Assembly: GCF_003318255.1 (NCBI RefSeq) | Contig: NZ_QOCF01000014.1 | Span: forward strand, 248,001-312,000 | Reading direction: 5' to 3' | DNA: 64,000 nucleotides | Origin: Ruegeria sp. A3M17 | GTDB lineage: Bacteria > Pseudomonadota > Alphaproteobacteria > Rhodobacterales > Rhodobacteraceae | In this document: positions 1-8,165 of the stretch, one piece after another | How the letters are laid out: the number at the start of each line of letters is the position of its first letter | Position numbering within the stretch: position 1 is the first letter of the stretch | The notes under the pieces: generated by a model | Database searches by the model: none | What the model was told of the DNA's origin: nothing | The model's input: only the letters and a program-made list of their open reading frames with translations | Program-made: the position numbers and the translations under genes

Positions 1-105
1 GAGGTAATCGAGAATACATCTCAACTCACAGATGACGACCGTTTGGCAATTGCGGCCTATCTCAAAGTCGTTCCCGGACAATCGACTGAGCTTCTATCAG
101 AGTAA
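1..105 (+). CDS. C-terminal end of a cytochrome c-type protein (partial)
   Basis: The gene enters from the left edge. Frame 1 is open from base 1 to a TAA at 103-105 and encodes 34 residues. The piece LTDDDRLAIAAYLKVVPG is the usual last helix of class I cytochrome c domains, as found in cytochrome subunits of alcohol or sulfite dehydrogenases (LTD.D..AIAAYLK..P). The haem-binding CXXCH motif would lie outside the window, so the assignment rests on the helix alone. It converges with the acetyltransferase gene that ends at 170. Confidence 0.55.
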   Translation, partial: EVIENTSQLTDDDRLAIAAYLKVVPGQSTELLSE

Positions 106-169
106 CAGCCGTTTGATGGGTGTCGCCAAGTTGCTGAATGATCGTCGTGCATGCCGCTATGTCGCTGGA

Positions 170-760
170 TCATGTGGCCATTGCCGCGGAAAAGCTTTTT
201 TGCATTCTAAAGACTTCAAAGAACACATTGTCTTCGGATTGAATTTCAACGCTTTCAAGCGTTTCAAACCCACTGGAAAGATAGAGAAGCCTGCCAATCG
301 GCGTTGCGAGCAGTTCGAGTTCAAAATGACCCGAGAGCCGGGCAGAAACTTCGCAAACAGCCAGTAATGTACGGCCCAAGCCCAGCCGCGCGTAATCAGG
401 GTCAGTGTACATGGCGCGAATTCGCGCGGGTCCCGATGGATCGGGGCAGGTGGTTTGGTCAGTCGGCTGATGAACCATAGCCATGCGTCTGCTCCATCCA
501 CCAGATGCTCGGACAACGCCGTCCAGCTCAGCCACAAAATATGAACCGTCGGTTATCAGCCAAGGGTCGAAGGGCGTAAAAACTAAGCAACTTGCTCGCT
601 GCTCAGCACTTAGAAACGGTCCCAAGAGATCGTGTGTGGCGGAAGTTGCGAGTTTGTCGAGTGCTGGCAAATCTGCCTCGGTCGCCGGGCGTATTGTGGG
701 CACAACCAAACCAACCCGCAAGTCACCTGAACTAGTGTATCGCAACGGTTTTGATTCCAT
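170..760 (-). CDS. GNAT family N-acetyltransferase
   Basis: Predicted acetyl-CoA-dependent N-acetyltransferase of unknown substrate. The product opens with the typical TIRPATEADLPAL strand-helix unit. It has an internal YFVAELDGVVRASGGW strand pair and a degenerate acetyl-CoA loop around ARLGLGRTLL (normally Q/RxxGxG/A), then a C-terminal YLSSGFETLE segment, which is the standard GNAT order. The start is uncertain. The frame is open further upstream to a TTG at 820 and an ATG at 805, the chosen ATG is at 760, and a GTG nearer the domain is possible. All but the shortest choices overlap the 3' end of the upstream binding-protein gene (stop at 732), so translation may be coupled. Confidence 0.7.
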   Translation of the reverse strand: MESKPLRYTSSGDLRVGLVVPTIRPATEADLPALDKLATSATHDLLGPFLSAEQRASCLVFTPFDPWLITDGSYFVAELDGVVRASGGWSRRMAMVHQPTDQTTCPDPSGPARIRAMYTDPDYARLGLGRTLLAVCEVSARLSGHFELELLATPIGRLLYLSSGFETLESVEIQSEDNVFFEVFRMQKSFSAAMAT

Positions 761-1922
761 CTGCTGCAAAGACAACTTCTCGATAAGTACCGGTTGCGTC
801 ACCATCTGGCGTAAACTCAACGGAACTCGCGCCGACGTAGTTAATTTCGCCGCCTTCTGACAAAATCTTCAAACCCGTCGCGATTTCGCTATGACCGATT
901 TCTACACCTGGTGCATTTGCCACGCGCATCAAAGCACTTGAAAGAGAGGTATCTTCGGAATGATGCGCCGCCTGAAAGGCAAAGGCCAAGAGGGCAGCCG
1001 CATCGTAGGCCTCGGCGCGGTACGGTGCTTGCCCGGGAATCCCGTTTTCCAAAAGCTTGGCATCAAATGCAACGGCATCTTCGCCTTCAGCTCCGGGCAG
1101 AGTTCCGATTGAGCCGACCAAAGCATCGCCGAAGGTGTCTATCAGTGAGGCCGCCACCATTCCATCAGGAAAGACGAATTGGTTAAATGCACCCAAATCA
1201 AGTGCTGAGCGCACGATTGCCTGTCCGCCCTGATCCGCATAACCCACCAAAAGCAGAACTTCGGTTCCGCTCGCAGCAAGTGTTGCAACTTCGGCCGAAT
1301 AGTCTCCGGTTCCATCAACATGAGGAACCTCCACCAGTACTTCGCCGCCTTTCTTGGAAAAGGACTTGGAAAACGAAACCGCCAGACCCTTGCCATAGTC
1401 GTTCGCAGTATAGGTTACAGCGATCGATCGAATCCCGTTGGCAATCAGAACATCGGCAAGTACTTCCCCCTGACGCGTGTCAGATGGTGCCGTGCGGAAA
1501 AATAACCCATTATCTCTGAGCGTTGTGAGGTTAGGTGACGTGGCTGTGGGTGAGATCGATAGGATGCCATTCGGAACGGTGACACCACTGGCTACAGCAG
1601 CCGCGACCCCTGAACAATCAGCGCCGATCAGAGCGTCAATTTGGTCTGCAGTTACCAGCCGCTCGGCTGCGGCAACCGCGCGAGATGCATCCACACAGGT
1701 GCTGTCTGCACGTATGGTTTCAATTTGACGTCCGTCCAGAAACAGCCCTGTCTTGTTGGCTTTTTCCAACGCCAGTTCAGCGGATGCAGCGATTTCCGGT
1801 GCCATGGATTCGATTGGCCCGGTGAAACCAAACAGCAACCCAATCCGAACAGGTTTCTCCGATGCGGCAGTCGTGCTTACACAGAATGCAAGCAACGCAG
1901 TCGTTGAAGTCAATCTGAACAT
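732..1922 (-). CDS. Branched-chain amino acid-type ABC transporter substrate-binding protein
   Basis: Periplasmic type 1 binding protein of the LivJ/AmiC superfamily, 396 residues. A signal peptide covers about residues 1-20 (MFRLTSTTALLAFCVSTTAA), followed by the family's first strand VRIGLLFGFTGP. Two cysteines about 25 residues apart (DSTCVDAS and GADCSGVA) match the conserved LivJ disulfide. The ATG at 1922 is preceded by GGAGA at a good distance; the open frame extends further upstream but without a signal peptide. No permease or ATPase gene is adjacent, so the protein is an orphan here. It may serve a transporter encoded elsewhere or act as a ligand sensor. The ligand cannot be told from sequence. 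Confidence 0.85.
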   Translation of the reverse strand: MFRLTSTTALLAFCVSTTAASEKPVRIGLLFGFTGPIESMAPEIAASAELALEKANKTGLFLDGRQIETIRADSTCVDASRAVAAAERLVTADQIDALIGADCSGVAAAVASGVTVPNGILSISPTATSPNLTTLRDNGLFFRTAPSDTRQGEVLADVLIANGIRSIAVTYTANDYGKGLAVSFSKSFSKKGGEVLVEVPHVDGTGDYSAEVATLAASGTEVLLLVGYADQGGQAIVRSALDLGAFNQFVFPDGMVAASLIDTFGDALVGSIGTLPGAEGEDAVAFDAKLLENGIPGQAPYRAEAYDAAALLAFAFQAAHHSEDTSLSSALMRVANAPGVEIGHSEIATGLKILSEGGEINYVGASSVEFTPDGDATGTYREVVFAADGIKTVAIH

Positions 1923-1938
1923 TGTGTGTCTCCGTATT

Positions 1939-2184
1939 CTAAATATGCGTGATTGAGACTCGCGGATAGGTAGCCTGGTGCGGTTCCAGACGCGGGGGGG
2001 ACAATCCCAGATGCCCGCGAAGAGCCGGGTCGATGTCCGGGCGCGACAGTCCGACATCAGACAATAAATAATCAGGCAACGCTCGTAGATGTCGGGCGTC
2101 TTTGTACCGTCGGCGGCTCATAGCTACCCAATTCATCAGGCACCACATTCGGCTTCTTTGGGGGTTTTGCATCGAGTTGAGCAT
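1939..2184 (-). CDS. DUF1127 domain protein (YjiS-like)
   Basis: Small 81-residue protein whose middle (about residues 19-51: W.....RRRYKDARHLRALPDYLLSDVGLSR.DI) fits the DUF1127/YjiS motif of an Arg-rich stretch followed by L..L.D..L.D.G..R.DI. In alphaproteobacteria, related small Arg-rich proteins have been linked to RNA turnover and phosphate or C1 homeostasis; the role of this one is unknown. The ATG at 2184 has GGAG six bases upstream; an ATG at 2172 is possible. It lies 16 bp upstream of the binding-protein gene on the same strand, so the two are probably co-transcribed from the regulatory region at 2185-2340. Confidence 0.7.
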   Translation of the reverse strand: MLNSMQNPQRSRMWCLMNWVAMSRRRYKDARHLRALPDYLLSDVGLSRPDIDPALRGHLGLSPPRLEPHQATYPRVSITHI

Positions 2185-2239
2185 TGCGAACTCCGCAGTT
2201 GGCGATGCCCAAGAATGTAAATTGCCCGCCTTCAAGTTA

Positions 2240-2310
2240 TTCGCAAAGAGTGCGGTCAATTTGCGCGTGTTTCGCATTCTTTCAGTAATTGTGCGAAGAT
2301 TTCGCATTCT
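2240..2310. promoter_or_regulatory. Phased TTCGCA repeats with a 15-bp inverted repeat, candidate Lrp operator
   Basis: Between the divergent DUF1127 and Lrp genes, TTCGCA occurs at 2240-2245, 2271-2276 and 2301-2306, about 30 bp (three helical turns) apart. The last two belong to an 11-bp direct repeat TTTCGCATTCT at 2270-2280 and 2300-2310. The sequence at 2292-2306 is a perfect inverted repeat, TGCGAA-GAT-TTCGCA, of the length of classical Lrp half-site pairs. Binding by the adjacent regulator is inferred. Confidence 0.5.
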
Positions 2311-2340
2311 ATGAGATTATGTTGATCCCGAAAGGGAACG

Positions 2341-2814
2341 ATGGAAGATCTCGACTCATTTGATCGTCGGTTGCTGGAGCAACTGCAAACAGACAGCCGC
2401 CAAACCGGTCGTGAGCTACCCGAGAAAGTCGGGTTGTCGGCTGCGGCCTGTTTGCGGCGCGTCCAGCGGCTGCGAAAAATTGGTGCGATTGAGCGCGAGG
2501 TGGCGGTCGTTTCCGCCCGGTTCCAAGGTGCGTCTACGCGCGTAATCGTTCTATTGCACATTGCGCGCGACAATCCCCAGCGCATCGATATCTTGAAGCA
2601 AAAGCTTCGTCGCCTGACAGAGGTCGAACGACTGTTTTATGTCACAGGCGACGCCGATCTGGCGCTCATCGTCAACTGCGCCTCCATGGAAGATTATGCC
2701 GCTTTCACCGAGCAACACCTGTTTGATCCACCGATGACCGGTTTTGAAAGTTTGGTTGTTCTGAGGGAATACCCGAAAGAGTTGGACGAAAGCACAACCG
2801 ACGTCGGACCATAG
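2341..2814 (+). CDS. Lrp/AsnC family transcriptional regulator
   Basis: 157 residues. The N-terminal winged HTH is at about residues 5-60 (LDSFDRRLLEQLQTDSRQTG, then the recognition region LSAAACLRRVQRL). The C-terminal RAM ligand-binding domain is at about 65-145 (VERLFYVTGDADLALIV). Members form dimers or octamers and respond to amino acids. The ATG at 2341 follows AAGGGAA. The gene diverges from the DUF1127/binding-protein unit, and the phased repeats between them make autoregulation and control of that unit likely. Confidence 0.9.
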   Translation: MEDLDSFDRRLLEQLQTDSRQTGRELPEKVGLSAAACLRRVQRLRKIGAIEREVAVVSARFQGASTRVIVLLHIARDNPQRIDILKQKLRRLTEVERLFYVTGDADLALIVNCASMEDYAAFTEQHLFDPPMTGFESLVVLREYPKELDESTTDVGP

Positions 2815-2968
2815 TGGCCCTGAGGTCAGTCCATCCACCTAAGAATGTACGAGCGCGTGCTCATCACATTACCAAGCAAGTTGTTGTCTGAGTGACGGCA
2901 ATGAAGGCCAGTCCGCAAAATCGAAATTTCAAACGTCGAGGCGATTCAAACAAGCTTCCAACCACAGG

Positions 2969-3334
2969 TTAGGCAGGTTCCCAAAGCTCTATTGGATTTC
3001 CTTCTGGATCGTTGAGCCACGCGAACTTGCCATTCGGATAAGGAGAATCCGGATCTCGGCGGACTTCAACACCCCTGGACTCGAGCTGTGCGATCATTTT
3101 CTCGATGTCGCGAACACGAAAATTCAGCATGAATGCCTTTTCTTGATTCCCGAAATATTCTGTCACCTTTTCGAACGGGGCGAATACGGTCTCACCTGCT
3201 TCCTGCGTCCAACACGGCGTTTCATAGTCATTGGGCACAAGATCAATCCCCAAGTTATCGCGATACCATACCGCTAAAGCCGCAGGATCTTCTGCCCTAA
3301 AGAAAAACCCTCCAAATCCCAGCACTTTTTCCAT
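2969..3334 (-). CDS. VOC family (glyoxalase/bleomycin resistance-type) protein
   Basis: 121-residue single-module vicinal-oxygen-chelate protein. It begins with a beta strand and FFFRAEDPAALAVWYRDNLGI, and ends with AWLNDPEGNPIELWEP, where the Glu of the IELW strand is a usual metal ligand. The family includes lactoylglutathione lyases, dioxygenases and antibiotic-binding proteins; no substrate is implied here. The chosen start is the ATG at 3334; a TTG at 3346 also exists. The ribosome-binding site is weak. It lies downstream of the alpha/beta hydrolase gene on the same strand, after a 234-bp gap. Confidence 0.8.
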   Translation of the reverse strand: MEKVLGFGGFFFRAEDPAALAVWYRDNLGIDLVPNDYETPCWTQEAGETVFAPFEKVTEYFGNQEKAFMLNFRVRDIEKMIAQLESRGVEVRRDPDSPYPNGKFAWLNDPEGNPIELWEPA

Positions 3335-3568
3335 TGTCGAATTCAAACCCGATTCTACTGTAGCAGAAGGCTACTACAATCCGTGGTACTTAATAGGCTG
3401 CGGCCCATAAGAGACATTCTACACCCGAGCGGATTACTGGAATACAGCGTTGCAAACCGGCGTTTGCTGCCCGTGTATACTCACTCTCAGCAAAATATAC
3501 CTTAACCGGGAAAGACCGGTATTGGTCACGACAGCGGCCGTTCCAACATTCTGGCTGCAGACAAGCTG

Positions 3569-4288
3569 TCAGGCGGCACAAAAATCGCGCAGAATCGAAT
3601 TAAAGAGTCCCGGCTTCTCTAAATGCGTCGCGTGAGCACATCCAGGTATCACGGCGAGGTTGGCGTCGGGAATTGATTGCCACAATTGTTCGGTTTGGCT
3701 CCATGGATAGGTCCGATCCCGGTCACCCCAAATCACCAACGTACGGGTCATGATATCCGCCAAATGTTTGGCGCCGCTCCAACCTTCCATCGCGTCGAGC
3801 CCAGTTAGCATAGTTTGCAGGCTGCATTGTTCTGCAATCATAGCACAGTCCTCATAGGCCGCAGCTTTTCCCCGATCAAGAAACCAGGTTGCCGCAATGC
3901 GTCTGGCCGTGGCTCTTGGTCCTTCTGCATTGGCCCGGCGCTTTGAAGTGCCGATTGTCTCAAACCGGCCGGGTAGAATGCCTATTGTTCCAGTGCCGTA
4001 AAGCACCAACCGGTCGATACGTTCGGGCGCACGGGCAACCATTTCCTGAACGATCATCCCACCCATTGAATGGCCGATCAGGATAAACCGCTCAATTCCC
4101 CGCACGCTTAATTCTCTCAGCGCCCACTCGGCAAAGCCCGCGATGCTGTCGGGGGCATTGAGATGCGCATTCTCTCCAAATCCCGGTAAGTCCAGAGCCA
4201 CGACGTTGAAACCGGCCAGGGCTTCGACTTGCCCTAACCATTGTCGACTGCCGCCCAAAAATCCATGGACGAATACGACAGGTGTCAT
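3569..4288 (-). CDS. Alpha/beta hydrolase
   Basis: 239-residue alpha/beta hydrolase. The oxyanion-hole motif HGFLGG is at residues 8-13, the nucleophile elbow GHSMGG has Ser74, the likely acid is Asp189 in WGDRD, and the likely base is His219 in CAHATHLEKP. There is no signal peptide, so it is cytoplasmic. The start overlaps the stop of the upstream permease gene (ATGA), which makes it the fourth cistron of the betaine-type ABC transporter operon. It probably hydrolyses an ester, lactone or amide of the imported compound; the substrate is unknown. Confidence 0.85.
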   Translation of the reverse strand: MTPVVFVHGFLGGSRQWLGQVEALAGFNVVALDLPGFGENAHLNAPDSIAGFAEWALRELSVRGIERFILIGHSMGGMIVQEMVARAPERIDRLVLYGTGTIGILPGRFETIGTSKRRANAEGPRATARRIAATWFLDRGKAAAYEDCAMIAEQCSLQTMLTGLDAMEGWSGAKHLADIMTRTLVIWGDRDRTYPWSQTEQLWQSIPDANLAVIPGCAHATHLEKPGLFNSILRDFCAA

Positions 4289-5826
4289 TTGCGCCCACCC
4301 TGTACGATGCGATCAAGGATCATGGCGCAGAAAAGGATCGCAAACCCGGCGAGGATACCTTGGCCCACATTGGCATATTGCAACGCTTCCAGCACGTCCT
4401 CACCCAGCCCCTTGGCGCCAATCAGCGAGGCCACGACGACCATCGCCAGCGACAACATAATCGTCTGGTTGATCCCCGCGCGGATCGATGGGCTTGCTAA
4501 TGGAAGATCTACCTTAGTGAGCAAGTACCACTTATTGGCACCGAAACTAATAGCTGCTTCGCGCACGCTTTCTGGCACACCGCGCAGACCAAGAACGGTC
4601 AATCGTACCACCGGCGTGCCACCAAATATCATCGTGACCACAACCGCCGCTGGCTTTCCAACGCCGAAGAACGCAATCACAGGCACCATGAACACGAAGG
4701 CTGGCATGGTTTGCATGAAATCCATGATCGGCTGGATAAACGCATAGAACCGTGGGCGACGGGCAGCAAACATGCCGAGCGGAATTCCGATAACAATCGA
4801 AAGGCACGCCGCTGTCCCCAACAAGGCCAGCGTGGTCATGGCACCTTCCCAGAAACCCAGCAGGCCCATATAGGCCAGAAATGCGCCCGAATAGATGGCC
4901 GTGCTGATGCCCGCTGTCAGCCAGGTCAGCAGAATAATCAAGCTCGCAATCACGATCCATGGCGTCTGAACCAGTATGACCTCTAGCGCATCCAACAGAG
5001 TGCGGATGCCGAATGTCAGCCCATCAAAAAACGCCTCGCTGTTGCGTACGCACCAGGCGATGAAATCTTCTACCCAAGTGATACTGGTCAGGCGGATGTT
5101 TGGATCTGTCGGAAAATGGCTAAGCAGTGAAAAGCGCCCTGGGAAGCTGTAATGCAACATTGCCGCAGCGACGATCAACGCCATGAAGATTGCGCTGAAC
5201 ACGATCTGCGACACCGGCATGGCCGAGCGGATCGAACGGTCTGATAACCATTCCGAGAAACGCGCCTCAAGCGCCCAGTTCGCCACCTGTGACTGTATGA
5301 ATTTGACGATGATCAGGATGACCAGACCGGTCAGAACGATGTAAGGACCTTCAGCGGCCATCGCCTCGGCCTCGGCCCGGATACCCCCTATGTTTTCCTC
5401 AAGCGAGTCCACCGTTCGCTGATAGACATCGATCTTGTCCGAATTGTTTTCGATAGCTGCAGCCAGTTGCTGACGGCGTAGTTCAAGCGTCCCTTCTATC
5501 GATGAGATGCGCTCCATTGCCTCGGCTGCTAGGTCGCCGAACATTCCTCGCGCAACCTGCACATAGGCTATTGTTTCGAGGATCAGAAATGGCAACGCCC
5601 ATGACCACAAGCCACGCGCGCCGAACCACACTGGGCCAAACAGCCCGGCCATCAGGTTGAAAGTTGGTGTGAAGCGGGACGATGCACCAATCTTGTCGAA
5701 GTTACGGATGTAATAATCAGGGCTGGTGCGCACAAATGTGCGTATGTTTTCACGCCGCTCTTCGGCATAGGCAAGAGCCGCTTCGCTTTCGGTATCTTCC
5801 AGCGGGTTCACATCAGAAAGGCTCAT
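4285..5826 (-). CDS. ProW-like ABC transporter permease with long N-terminal extension
   Basis: Membrane subunit of a glycine-betaine/proline-type importer, 513 residues. The C-terminal part (about 295-513) is a MetI-type permease domain with the EAA loop at about 423-445 (EAAISFGANKWYLLTKVDLP). About 200-300 residues precede it, which is unusual. They contain a hydrophobic DUF2628-like segment (about 56-92), a predicted coiled coil (about 98-155), and transmembrane segments near 161-178 and 207-223. Usual ProW proteins have about 300-350 residues. The start overlaps the ATPase stop (ATGA). The extension is odd enough to note, but the transport assignment is firm. Confidence 0.9.
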   Translation of the reverse strand: MSLSDVNPLEDTESEAALAYAEERRENIRTFVRTSPDYYIRNFDKIGASSRFTPTFNLMAGLFGPVWFGARGLWSWALPFLILETIAYVQVARGMFGDLAAEAMERISSIEGTLELRRQQLAAAIENNSDKIDVYQRTVDSLEENIGGIRAEAEAMAAEGPYIVLTGLVILIIVKFIQSQVANWALEARFSEWLSDRSIRSAMPVSQIVFSAIFMALIVAAAMLHYSFPGRFSLLSHFPTDPNIRLTSITWVEDFIAWCVRNSEAFFDGLTFGIRTLLDALEVILVQTPWIVIASLIILLTWLTAGISTAIYSGAFLAYMGLLGFWEGAMTTLALLGTAACLSIVIGIPLGMFAARRPRFYAFIQPIMDFMQTMPAFVFMVPVIAFFGVGKPAAVVVTMIFGGTPVVRLTVLGLRGVPESVREAAISFGANKWYLLTKVDLPLASPSIRAGINQTIMLSLAMVVVASLIGAKGLGEDVLEALQYANVGQGILAGFAILFCAMILDRIVQGGRK

Positions 5827-6878
5827 GACACTTCGGTCCCTTCGATCACGGTGCGCAACAGATCGGCACGGGTTATGACGCCAACATCCACGCCGCCGTC
5901 CTCCACAAGGATTGCGCTGCTGTTGTCGATCGCCAGATTTATCAGCGTGCTCAGATTTTCCCCTTCATTCACGCGCGGGGCATCCGCCGATAGCGGTCCA
6001 TGGGCCGAGACATATTCAGGAATGGGACGCATCACCGCATGGGCGCGAACCACCTTGAGCCGTGAAATGCCAGCAACAAAATCGGCGACGTAATCGTCCG
6101 CTGGATGCATAACGATGTCCTCAGCGGTTCCGATCTGCACCACCTTGCCATCCCGCATGATGGCGATCCGATTGCCGATGCGAACCGCCTCATCCAGGTC
6201 GTGTGTAATGAAGATCGTGGTCTTTTTCAGAATCTTGCTCAACCGGATGAATTCATCCTGCAATTGTCGCCGGATCAGCGGATCAAGGGCCGAAAACGGT
6301 TCATCCATCAAAAGCACGTCGGGGTTGGCGGCCAAGGCGCGGGCCAGACCAACGCGTTGCTGCATGCCGCCTGACAGCTCGTGTGCGAATTTCGCCCCCC
6401 AGGCACCAAGTTCGACTATATCCAGAATGGCCGCGGCCTGACGCATCCGCTCATTCTTGCTGACCTGGCGGATTTCCAACGGCATCGCGACGTTGTCCAG
6501 CACCGATCGGTGCGGCATGAGCGCGAAGTTCTGAAATACCATACCGATCTTGTTGTTGCGAAACTGCTGAAGCTCTTTTGGCCCTAGCGCCATCACATCG
6601 GTGCCTTCAATCTCGATCTTGCCGTCAGTGGGTTCAAGCAGCCTGTTAAAATGACGAACCAGAGTGGATTTGCCACTGCCCGACAGGCCCATAATGCAGA
6701 AAATCTCGCCCCGATTGACCGATAGGCTGACATCAGCAACACCGACTACACAATTGTATTCCGCCAGCACCTGGGTCTTGGTCAGCCCGCGATCCCGGAT
6801 CGCTTGCAACGCCACTTCGGGCCTACCTCCGAAAATCTTCCAAACATTCGAAATTTCGATAACGGTGTCGTCGCTCAT
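5823..6878 (-). CDS. ProV-like ABC transporter ATP-binding protein
   Basis: ATPase subunit of the same importer, 351 residues. Walker A is GLSGSGKST (64-72), the signature LSGGMQQR begins at 168, Walker B is VLLMDEP (188-194), and the H-loop lies in FITHDLDEA. As in ProV/OpuAA, a short N-terminal stretch precedes the P-loop and a C-terminal CBS-like tail follows, ending in VGVITRADLLRTV. The ATG at 6878 has GGAGG upstream; the open frame runs to 7061 but that overlaps the upstream gene. Order: binding protein, ATPase, permease, hydrolase. Confidence 0.92.
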   Translation of the reverse strand: MSDDTVIEISNVWKIFGGRPEVALQAIRDRGLTKTQVLAEYNCVVGVADVSLSVNRGEIFCIMGLSGSGKSTLVRHFNRLLEPTDGKIEIEGTDVMALGPKELQQFRNNKIGMVFQNFALMPHRSVLDNVAMPLEIRQVSKNERMRQAAAILDIVELGAWGAKFAHELSGGMQQRVGLARALAANPDVLLMDEPFSALDPLIRRQLQDEFIRLSKILKKTTIFITHDLDEAVRIGNRIAIMRDGKVVQIGTAEDIVMHPADDYVADFVAGISRLKVVRAHAVMRPIPEYVSAHGPLSADAPRVNEGENLSTLINLAIDNSSAILVEDGGVDVGVITRADLLRTVIEGTEVS

Positions 6879-6945
6879 ATGCCCTCCAGAGATCTGCAAT
6901 TGGGTGACGCCAACAGATGCCGCCACCCTGTTTCTGGAAGTGGGA

Positions 6946-7911
6946 TCAGAGGCCCAACCAAGCGTCCACGCGATCCGGGTTCGCTTCGACCCATTCGCGG
7001 GCAACGTCTGCCGGATCACGGCCTTTGCCGCTGATCTCATAGGCGAAGCCACTGACATCATCCGCTGTCAGCGCGAAGTTCGCGAAGAAATCTGCAATTG
7101 CAGGAGAACGTTCTGGCAAGGTGTTGGACCATGCAATCTGGACGTTCTTCAGGGCGTCTTTGGTGGCAACACTGGATTTATTGTACCAATCCGGATCGTC
7201 CGATGGCTGAACCATCACATATTTTGCCGGGTCGAACGTCGGTTCGCTCAGCATTTGAACGTCGAACATGTACCAGACCGCATGTGGCTTGTAACAATAG
7301 AAGGCATAACCTTCACCTTTGGTGATGCTGTCCTTGATCCGCGCGGTTTTCACGCTTTCTTCAGCACGCACGGGCTCAATGAAGTCCAGTAGCCCATAGT
7401 CCCGCGTTTTAACTTCGTTCACATTGGCCGACGCCCAGCCCGGGGCTCCAATCCACATCTCACCCTTACCGTTGCCGTCGCTATCCATCAGGGCGGCGAC
7501 GTCAGGGCGGCCCAGATCAGCTATGTCGGTGATACTGTTGGCCTCACCAAAGTCTTTGCTAACGCAAAAGCCCTGATTGCCTTCATAGGGGTTCGACGAC
7601 AGGGTTACTGTGCCCGCTTCGTCTACATATTTCTTGGTAAAGCTTTCCTGATTGGGAAGCCACACATCAGGATGCACGTCTATGTCGCCTTTGCCCTGAT
7701 CCATGGCCTGAAAGATAGTGGCATTGTTTCCGGGCACATATTCAACCGTCCCTCCGATGCGCGTTTCGACAACTGCACCCAGAAGATGAGCAATTGCCTG
7801 CGCCCCGGTCCAGGACGGCACACCGATTTTTACCTCTTCAGCAGCGAAAGCGGGTATCGCATAGATACCCACCGCCGCTGCCATGCCCAATGCCTTCAGC
7901 TTCCTTCTCAT
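6946..7911 (-). CDS. OpuAC-type (glycine betaine/proline-like) ABC substrate-binding protein
   Basis: 321-residue periplasmic binding protein. The signal peptide is residues 1-24 (ends PAFAAEE). Mature motifs are VKIGVPSWTGAQAIAHLL and DIDVHPDVWLPNQ, with WIGAPGW and PHAVWYMF later. The number of Trp and Tyr residues at these positions fits an aromatic cage for a quaternary ammonium or similar cation, as in ProX/OpuAC. The ATG at 7911 follows AGAGGAGA. First gene of the transporter operon, divergent from a LysR gene. The actual ligand is not known; a sulfonated or amino-acid betaine is suggested only by the neighbourhood. Confidence 0.9.
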   Translation of the reverse strand: MRRKLKALGMAAAVGIYAIPAFAAEEVKIGVPSWTGAQAIAHLLGAVVETRIGGTVEYVPGNNATIFQAMDQGKGDIDVHPDVWLPNQESFTKKYVDEAGTVTLSSNPYEGNQGFCVSKDFGEANSITDIADLGRPDVAALMDSDGNGKGEMWIGAPGWASANVNEVKTRDYGLLDFIEPVRAEESVKTARIKDSITKGEGYAFYCYKPHAVWYMFDVQMLSEPTFDPAKYVMVQPSDDPDWYNKSSVATKDALKNVQIAWSNTLPERSPAIADFFANFALTADDVSGFAYEISGKGRDPADVAREWVEANPDRVDAWLGL

Positions 7912-8115
7912 AATATTCTCCTCTGTTGATTTGCGCCGTATTTTGGCGTCGTATTTTTTAGTCTGTTTCTTTCCCATCGCTCGGCGGTGTCGTTCCAAGT
8001 CGCCTCGGGCTGTGACTTCGGGCGGAAGGGTGAAAAGGGGACAAACCGCCAGGCCCTAGCTTAAAGTCTAGAGCATGAGGTTTTCTGAGGGCCAATTCGA
8101 ACATTTCATCAAACT

Positions 8116-8126
8116 ATTCCTGCAAT
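8116..8126 (+). promoter_or_regulatory. ATTCCTGCAAT motif, candidate LysR operator (copy 1)
   Basis: The 11-mer ATTCCTGCAAT lies 39 bp before the ATG of the first LysR gene, between it and the transporter operon. Its exact reverse complement lies in the upstream region of the second LysR gene at 10923-10933. The motif is a near-palindrome (8 of 11 positions). A regulatory role is inferred from position and sharing. Confidence 0.45.
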
Positions 8127-8165
8127 GCATAGTTTTGAGTATGCTCGACCAAGGTTTCCTTGGAA

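Noticed and set aside
32..367. 111-codon plus-strand frame at the left edge
   Set aside because: It conflicts with the cytochrome c tail in another frame and with the acetyltransferase on the other strand, and it has no family look.
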